From an uncultured Porphyromonadaceae bacterium (lineage in GTDB: Bacteria > Bacteroidota > Bacteroidia > Bacteroidales > Muribaculaceae): a stretch of 11,293 bases of DNA. The notes under the pieces are model-generated. The model did not search any database, had not been told where the DNA came from, and was given only the letters and a program-made list of their open reading frames with translations. The stretch is from positions 1 to 11,293 of the forward strand of contig CAMWQY010000058.1 of assembly GCA_947176355.1 (NCBI GenBank). Reading direction: 5' to 3'. A program made the position numbers and the translations under genes. Of this stretch, positions 7,064 through 11,293 are shown in pieces (position 1 is the stretch's first letter; every line of letters starts with the position of its first letter).

Positions 7064-9379
7064 ATGAGAAGAATATTTATAGCGTTTCTTTTTGTAATTG
7101 GATTTGTCTCGAATCTTTTTGCTCAGTATAAGCTTCAATTTGAGTCTTTTTCTGAAGATACAAAAACTATTGAGGCAAGAAGAAGAGGCAAATTGGATCA
7201 GAATGGAGAGCCTACAGCCATTTTGAAAATCCAGATACCAATGCTTCAGGATGCAGTCGTATCAAGTCCTCTTAAAGTGGGCGATGAAGACTATACTCCC
7301 GGAGAATTGGTAGTATATCTTGGAGAAGGCTCTAAAAGAATCACTGTAAAACACCCCGATTTCGAGTCTTTTGAATATGATTTTCCTTTTCCGCTGAAAG
7401 GCAAATCTACATATAATCTTGTCCTGAAGTTGCCTGAAGACTATATCTCTGCAGGAGAAGTCTCTGTCAAGTTGAATTGCAATGTACTTAAAGCTACATT
7501 GAATTTAGAAAACAAAGAAACATATCATACTGAAAACGGGCAGTTTCTTCTCAGACTAAAGCCGGGAGTATATGCCTATCAACTTTCCTCCCCGGTAGCC
7601 GGATACCAAGATCTAACCGGAACTCTTACCATTACTGACGACGACCTTAAAAATAGCGGACGTGTGGATGAATATCTACAAATGCAGTCGACTAAAAAAA
7701 GCAATCTGCATATAACAACGGTTGAAAACTCAGTTGTCAAAATCGATGGTAAGGTCGCCGACAAGAACAAGGGTGTGATTTCGTTGCCATTAGGACGCCA
7801 TTACGTAGAAGTGGAGTCGTCGGGCTATAAAAAATCATACGCAATAGATCTCATCAAAGATAATGAATATCTGGACGCTGACATACGAGTGCCTTTGACA
7901 ATAGTCAGTCCTGTAAAAGCTGAATTTTCGATAAAGCCTGTTGGAGATGCCGTAAAGCCATCCTTGGCAAAGTTCAAGGCGGGGCAAAAAGTGCGTATCC
8001 TCGGCACCTATGAGGTGACAGCTAAAGCCAAGGGATATCCGGATAAGGTATTTGAGGTGACAGCTTTCCCGGATAATGATGAAATCAGGATGTCAGTCCC
8101 CATGATCAGCAAAGCACACATGCTCCAAAATGGAATAGCCACAAAGCAAGACATCAAAAAGGCTGCAAATGAATATCAAAAGCTAATAGCTGCCGGCGAT
8201 GATGTAGCCATGTGGGAATATGGCAAAATACTTATGGATTCAAATGGAGAGGCCCGAGGAAGTCAGCTTATCAAAAGGGCAGCCGAAATGGGCAATCCGG
8301 ACGCGGCTGTATATTGCGCTACAAAGTTTTGTAATGGCGATGCTGAGATGATGAAAAGTTATCTGCAGAAAGCCCTTGACGGAGGGGATAAGAGCGCTCA
8401 TCAAAAGCTTGGAGATATCTATTACGTATTGTTGTCGGTAAAAGGAGGCAAGGAAAATGCAGAAAAGGCTTTTGCTGAGTATGCCCTCTATAATTCATCA
8501 TATTCACGAATCAGACGCGCTAAGATAGCTCTACATAATCCTGATATGGTCGGAGTAGAGCCTTCTGACATCATCGATCTTCTTAAATCGATTGATAAAT
8601 CTGACTCAAATTATTCATTTGCTCAGCAGGTGCTTGGGGATATGGCATATCATGGGTATGGGATGAAAAAAAGCATTCCAAAGGCAATCGAATACTGGAG
8701 TCAAGCAAATATATCCTCTCTCACTCAAGATAATTTAATTGTGATGGGTTGGAATCATCGCAATGATGATCAGCTGGAGAAATATGTAGAAAGAATTAAT
8801 CTGACTGGTTATAACAAAAATATTAATATAGAGGTCGGTGATAAGGAAGAATTTATAGATTTAGTTAATATATTTACAATATTTGGTCAGAAATTAGACA
8901 CAAAAAAAAATGTAGAATTGGCTTTTAAAATTTTGGAAAAGGCTTATGAACTTGGAGACCGGTCAGCTGTCACTCTTTCATATCTTGGAAAATATTATAA
9001 GGAAGGTAAAGTGACAACTAAAAATGAGGCAACAGCAAAAAAATATCTTCAGATGGCTATTGACAGACATGATCATGTTAAATCCATGCGTTGGCTTGGA
9101 AATATTTATGAAAACGAAGAAAATTACGTTAATGCAGCGAAATATTATAAGATGGCAATTGATAAAAATGATAGTGCTGCCAAGGGCTATTATGCTAATT
9201 TAATATATAATACAGAAGGCAAGAAAAGTTACAGTCAAGCTGAAAAGCTTTGGACAGAAGCAGCTGAGGCAGGACACCAACCATCAATCGATAGTCTCAT
9301 CACTTATTATGAAAAAGTAGTAAAGAATCCTACAAAAGCAGCGTATTGGAAGAAGCAAAAAAATATTAAAGCGCACTGA
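7064..9379 (+). CDS. Secreted PEGA-domain and Sel1-repeat protein
   Basis: The ATG at 7064 (771 residues) is preferred to a TTG five codons upstream because it opens directly into the signal peptide MRRIFIAFLFVIGFVSNLFA. Residues 22-125 match the Bacteroidales N-terminal domain found in many PEGA proteins (ARRRGKLDQNGEPTAILKIQ, then a VYLGEGSKRITVKHPDFESF segment). PEGA-like beta modules follow at about 130-205, 213-262 (SLPLGRHYVEVESSGYKKSY) and 278-340. From about 355 to the end are Sel1-type helical repeats, e.g. LIKRAAEMGNPDAAVYCATK and YLQMAIDRHDHVKSMRWLGN. PEGA modules often contact peptidoglycan or surface proteins and Sel1 repeats are protein scaffolds, so a periplasmic assembly role is likely. 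From about residue 545 the DNA becomes much more AT-rich. It begins 21 bp after the previous stop. Confidence 0.88.
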   Translation: MRRIFIAFLFVIGFVSNLFAQYKLQFESFSEDTKTIEARRRGKLDQNGEPTAILKIQIPMLQDAVVSSPLKVGDEDYTPGELVVYLGEGSKRITVKHPDFESFEYDFPFPLKGKSTYNLVLKLPEDYISAGEVSVKLNCNVLKATLNLENKETYHTENGQFLLRLKPGVYAYQLSSPVAGYQDLTGTLTITDDDLKNSGRVDEYLQMQSTKKSNLHITTVENSVVKIDGKVADKNKGVISLPLGRHYVEVESSGYKKSYAIDLIKDNEYLDADIRVPLTIVSPVKAEFSIKPVGDAVKPSLAKFKAGQKVRILGTYEVTAKAKGYPDKVFEVTAFPDNDEIRMSVPMISKAHMLQNGIATKQDIKKAANEYQKLIAAGDDVAMWEYGKILMDSNGEARGSQLIKRAAEMGNPDAAVYCATKFCNGDAEMMKSYLQKALDGGDKSAHQKLGDIYYVLLSVKGGKENAEKAFAEYALYNSSYSRIRRAKIALHNPDMVGVEPSDIIDLLKSIDKSDSNYSFAQQVLGDMAYHGYGMKKSIPKAIEYWSQANISSLTQDNLIVMGWNHRNDDQLEKYVERINLTGYNKNINIEVGDKEEFIDLVNIFTIFGQKLDTKKNVELAFKILEKAYELGDRSAVTLSYLGKYYKEGKVTTKNEATAKKYLQMAIDRHDHVKSMRWLGNIYENEENYVNAAKYYKMAIDKNDSAAKGYYANLIYNTEGKKSYSQAEKLWTEAAEAGHQPSIDSLITYYEKVVKNPTKAAYWKKQKNIKAH
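8902..8910 (+). repeat. A9 homopolymer inside the Sel1 gene
   Basis: Nine consecutive A lie in the coding sequence, read as Thr-Lys-Lys-Asn. Runs of this length can slip in replication, transcription or sequencing. A one-base change would remove the last Sel1 repeats of the protein. The frame stays open here as written. Confidence 0.9.
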
Positions 9380-9381
9380 CA

Positions 9382-9834
9382 TTGAAACTAAAAGTATTTA
9401 CATATATCCTATCTGCTCTTTCGTTGATTGTAGGTGGATTAATATACATCTGTTATCGCTCGATGAGCCTTACAATGTTTTCAACTACAGGAATCTCGGA
9501 ATCTTCAGTATGGGTGCAAATTCTTCGTAATAATGTTCCGGGGGAAGTGCCGGATTGGTATGTGTATGCACTTCCTGATGGACTGTGGGCATTTTCTTAT
9601 ACTACCTTTATTGGCGCACTATGGAACTTTAAATCTCCTCAATGTATTCCTATTGCAATGGTAATCCCAACTGTTGGTTTGGTGTCGGAGATATTGCAAT
9701 ATTTCAACATCTTGCCAGGTGTATTTGACTGGAGTGACTTGTTTATGTACGTCTTAGGTGGAGTAGCAGGAATACTGTATATTTTGATTTTCCATTCAAT
9801 AATTTTAAAAAATAACATATATGAAAAAGACTAG
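9382..9834 (+). CDS. Small VanZ-like integral membrane protein
   Basis: The product is 150 residues from a TTG at 9382, two bases after the stop of the Sel1 gene; no suitable ATG lies near, and the first Met codon downstream (residue 28) would cut off helix 1. Membrane helices are likely at about 5-25, 66-82, 88-106 and 120-142. The motif LPDGLWAFSYT (64-74) and SEILQYFNILPGVFDWSDLF (102-121), with E103, Q106, D116 and D119 followed by GG (126-127), match the general VanZ-like pattern (Glu-x-x-Gln, then Asp in a loop before a Gly-rich helix). VanZ proteins are linked to glycopeptide resistance in some bacteria, but most relatives are uncharacterised and I do not infer resistance here. It overlaps the next gene by 14 bp. 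Base composition is AT-rich like its neighbours at 8740-10230. Confidence 0.75.
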   Translation: MKLKVFTYILSALSLIVGGLIYICYRSMSLTMFSTTGISESSVWVQILRNNVPGEVPDWYVYALPDGLWAFSYTTFIGALWNFKSPQCIPIAMVIPTVGLVSEILQYFNILPGVFDWSDLFMYVLGGVAGILYILIFHSIILKNNIYEKD

Positions 9835-10162
9835 AATTCGTTATGTAGTGTCAGTATTTGCTGTCGTATTCTTTTTGGTCTTAGCAGCCGGAAGCTTTGA
9901 TTCAAACGACTCTTCTTCAAAAGACAGCAATAAGAACTTGAAAGAAAAATCATCTGTAGAAGAAAAATCATCTGAAGAAATTGAGTCTGAGGCAGAGACT
10001 CCAAAGGAAGAAGAGCCCATCATTATGTATAACTCAACTGAAGAAGAAAATGCTTCTGATGGTGATGATGAAATTGTTATTATAAAGAATTTCACAGAAA
10101 AAGAGAATGCCTCAGATGAGGAGGAAGAAATAATCTTGGAAAATTCTTCGGAAGGGGAATAA
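9821..10162 (+). CDS. Small acidic exported protein with 19-residue repeats
   Basis: The product is 113 residues and matches no family I know. MKKTRIRYVVSVFAVVFFLVLAAG is a signal peptide or N-terminal anchor with no lipobox Cys. The remainder is strongly acidic and Ser-rich, with no predicted globular domain. From residue 66 it has a 19-residue repeat: units at 66-84 and 85-103 share the pattern IIxxNxTExENASD, and a partial third starts at 104 (IILENSSE). The ATG lies inside the end of the VanZ-like gene (14-bp overlap), so the two are probably coupled. A flexible, negatively charged periplasmic tether or ion-binding tail is possible. The long open frame, the signal peptide and the operon position argue that it is real. 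Confidence 0.7.
   Translation: MKKTRIRYVVSVFAVVFFLVLAAGSFDSNDSSSKDSNKNLKEKSSVEEKSSEEIESEAETPKEEEPIIMYNSTEEENASDGDDEIVIIKNFTEKENASDEEEEIILENSSEGE
10016..10159 (+). repeat. 57-bp-period repeat coding for acidic 19-residue units
   Basis: Two full units (10016-10072 and 10073-10129) and one partial (10130-10159) lie at the 3' end of the small acidic gene. They are conserved more at protein than at DNA level, so the duplication is not recent. Confidence 0.65.
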
Positions 10163-10236
10163 TGTCACTCTAATATTGAGTCAGAATTAATAAAAAATAA
10201 ATGAATCTTCGCTTCTAATATATCCCACTGAATGTC

Positions 10237-11214
10237 ATGATACACAAAAAATTGAAACGCACAGTAGTGTTAATTTTAGCTTTGGTCGGTATGCTTCCAT
10301 TGATGGGCAAAGGCATTGTCCCAGAGTCGATGCTTGAAGACAGACAATTCGGAATGGCGACAAATTTCCTTCAGCGATACTCTCAGTTGCTGTCGACGCC
10401 TGATTCTGAAGAGAAATCGGATAGAATCAGGCGCGTAAAAGAGGATGGATTCAAGTATTCCAAAGGCAACGACCGCTCCTTTATGGCAATTCCGGAAGAT
10501 GCGGATTTTTCTATCGATTTCAATAAGGGAGTCTATACAGCAAGTTGGACGAAGGATGGAAAGACATTGGTGGAATGCAGTTTCCCTGCGAAGGTGGGAC
10601 TTATGAAAATTGAGGATAAAAAAGGTCTGGAGCTACTGATGATTGAGAAATTCAGAGCTCAGACTTCTTCAGCCGGAGATGTGCCTATCCCAACAGCAAC
10701 CATCAAAGAAGTTTCGAAACTTCCATTCTCAGATTTTTATATCAAGAGCAATGATTCTTTCATCACATCCAATCTATCAAACCAGATAGTTTTCTTGCCT
10801 TCTAAAGAAGCGATTGACAAGTTTGAGATGGTCTATGATCCCGGGATATATCCGGTGGAGACCATTTCAAATATGATGATGACCGGATATTCGAAAGAGA
10901 ATCTGGGGATTGACTTGAAGATAAAACAGTATGGATATGAAGCGACTGATGTGGCTACAACTTTGGCAACTTTATATGATATCTTTTCCGAAGAAGGGTG
11001 TGATCCCTACTGGGGGATAAAAGAGACAACGGGAGAAATGGTCAAGGGGTTGTATATATGGAAAAATGATATGGGAGGATATTGCCATGTCGTCAGCATG
11101 GAAGTGCCATTAGAGGCTTTGTCGTCGAAAGACAATGCGAAGGCTACTCTTCATTGCTATGTGAGACTCGATAATCTTAAATCCCTTTTTGCCGACTATC
11201 CGCAGCTGAAGTAA
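10237..11214 (+). CDS. Secreted protein of unknown family
   Basis: The product is 325 residues and complete. MIHKKLKRTVVLILALVGMLPLMGKG is a signal peptide, and the ATG at 10237 is the natural start. I recognise no domain. The mature part alternates charged helical sections (30-75) with strand-rich segments (for example GVYTASWTKDGKTLVECSFP at about 98-117). Cysteines occur singly in ECSF, GCDPYW, YCHV and HCYV; four Cys in an exported protein could form two disulfides. YDPGIYPVETISNMMMTGYS and GCDPYWGIKETTGEM are distinctive and would be useful search seeds. It follows the acidic protein by 74 bp with no clear promoter or terminator in between, so it is probably the last visible member of the operon. 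GC content returns to the level of the first half of the window. Confidence 0.75.
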   Translation: MIHKKLKRTVVLILALVGMLPLMGKGIVPESMLEDRQFGMATNFLQRYSQLLSTPDSEEKSDRIRRVKEDGFKYSKGNDRSFMAIPEDADFSIDFNKGVYTASWTKDGKTLVECSFPAKVGLMKIEDKKGLELLMIEKFRAQTSSAGDVPIPTATIKEVSKLPFSDFYIKSNDSFITSNLSNQIVFLPSKEAIDKFEMVYDPGIYPVETISNMMMTGYSKENLGIDLKIKQYGYEATDVATTLATLYDIFSEEGCDPYWGIKETTGEMVKGLYIWKNDMGGYCHVVSMEVPLEALSSKDNAKATLHCYVRLDNLKSLFADYPQLK

Positions 11215-11233
11215 ACGATTAATTATAATGCAT

Positions 11234-11293
11234 CTCTCTCTTATACAAATCTCCGAGCCCACGAGACAGGCAGAAATCGCGTATGCCGTCTTC
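11234..11293 (+). other. Illumina Nextera adapter with i7 index (not genomic)
   Basis: From 11234 the sequence matches the Nextera transposase end and read-2 adapter: CTCTCTCTTATACAAATCT differs from the known end at two bases (11236, 11248). CTCCGAGCCCACGAGAC follows to 11267. Then comes AGGCAGAA (11268-11275), the i7 index I know as N703, and ATCGCGTATGCCGTCTTC, the start of the P7 tail with one mismatch (11279). The order is exactly that of read-through from a short insert. True genomic sequence ends at about 11233. Confidence 0.98.

Noticed and set aside
10163..10236. Small inverted repeat ACTC/GAGT as a terminator after the acidic gene
   Set aside because: The stem is only four base pairs around an AT loop and has no T-run, so it is not distinguishable from chance.
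11215..11293. Start of a further gene at the right edge
   Set aside because: Only about 19 genomic bases follow the last stop codon. The rest is sequencing adapter.

Overview
The window looks like the end of an assembled contig from a gut-type Bacteroidales bacterium (phylum Bacteroidota). Four things support this: a TTG-N20-TAACTTTG promoter of the Bacteroidota type (-33/-7, TAnnTTTG), signal peptides ending in -NAQ and -FAQ, start regions that are AT-rich and lack Shine-Dalgarno sites, and a PEGA/Sel1 protein whose N-terminal domain I know from Bacteroidales. I cannot place it below order. The last 60 bases (11234-11293) are not genomic. They are Illumina Nextera adapter read-through including an i7 index, so the genomic sequence stops at about 11233.

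Layout. At 1-322, on the minus strand, is the N-terminal part of an M16-family zinc peptidase. A 238-bp divergent intergenic region follows with a good plus-strand promoter at 483-513. From 561 to 11214 all nine genes are on the plus strand: (1) a three-helix membrane protein with an Arg-rich tail; (2) a 1030-residue tubulin/FtsZ-like protein; a 16-unit heptamer array (4345-4456) that begins at the stop codon of gene 2; (3) a zinc-ribbon/one-helix/MORN membrane protein; a perfect 14-bp inverted repeat (5263-5293); (4) a secreted protein with a Pro/Thr/Lys-rich linker; (5) a secreted NTF2-like protein; (6) a secreted PEGA plus Sel1-repeat protein; (7) a small VanZ-like membrane protein; (8) a small acidic exported protein with 19-residue repeats; (9) a secreted protein of unknown family.

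How they may work together. Genes 1-2 are 34 bp apart. Genes 4-5 overlap by four bases, 5-6 are 21 bp apart, 6-7 are 2 bp apart, 7-8 overlap by 14 bp, and 8-9 are 74 bp apart. The set therefore behaves as one or two operons. It combines one cytoplasmic nucleotide-binding, filament-type protein (gene 2), three inner-membrane proteins (1, 3, 7) and five exported proteins (4, 5, 6, 8, 9). The most economical inference is an envelope-spanning system built around a tubulin-like GTPase, possibly in membrane remodelling or envelope organisation. That function is inferred from family and context. No gene here except the M16 peptidase has a function I can name with certainty. Any further components downstream are lost because the contig ends in adapter.

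No stretch longer than 300 bases lacks a gene. I see no rRNA, tRNA, CRISPR array, transposase or integrase.
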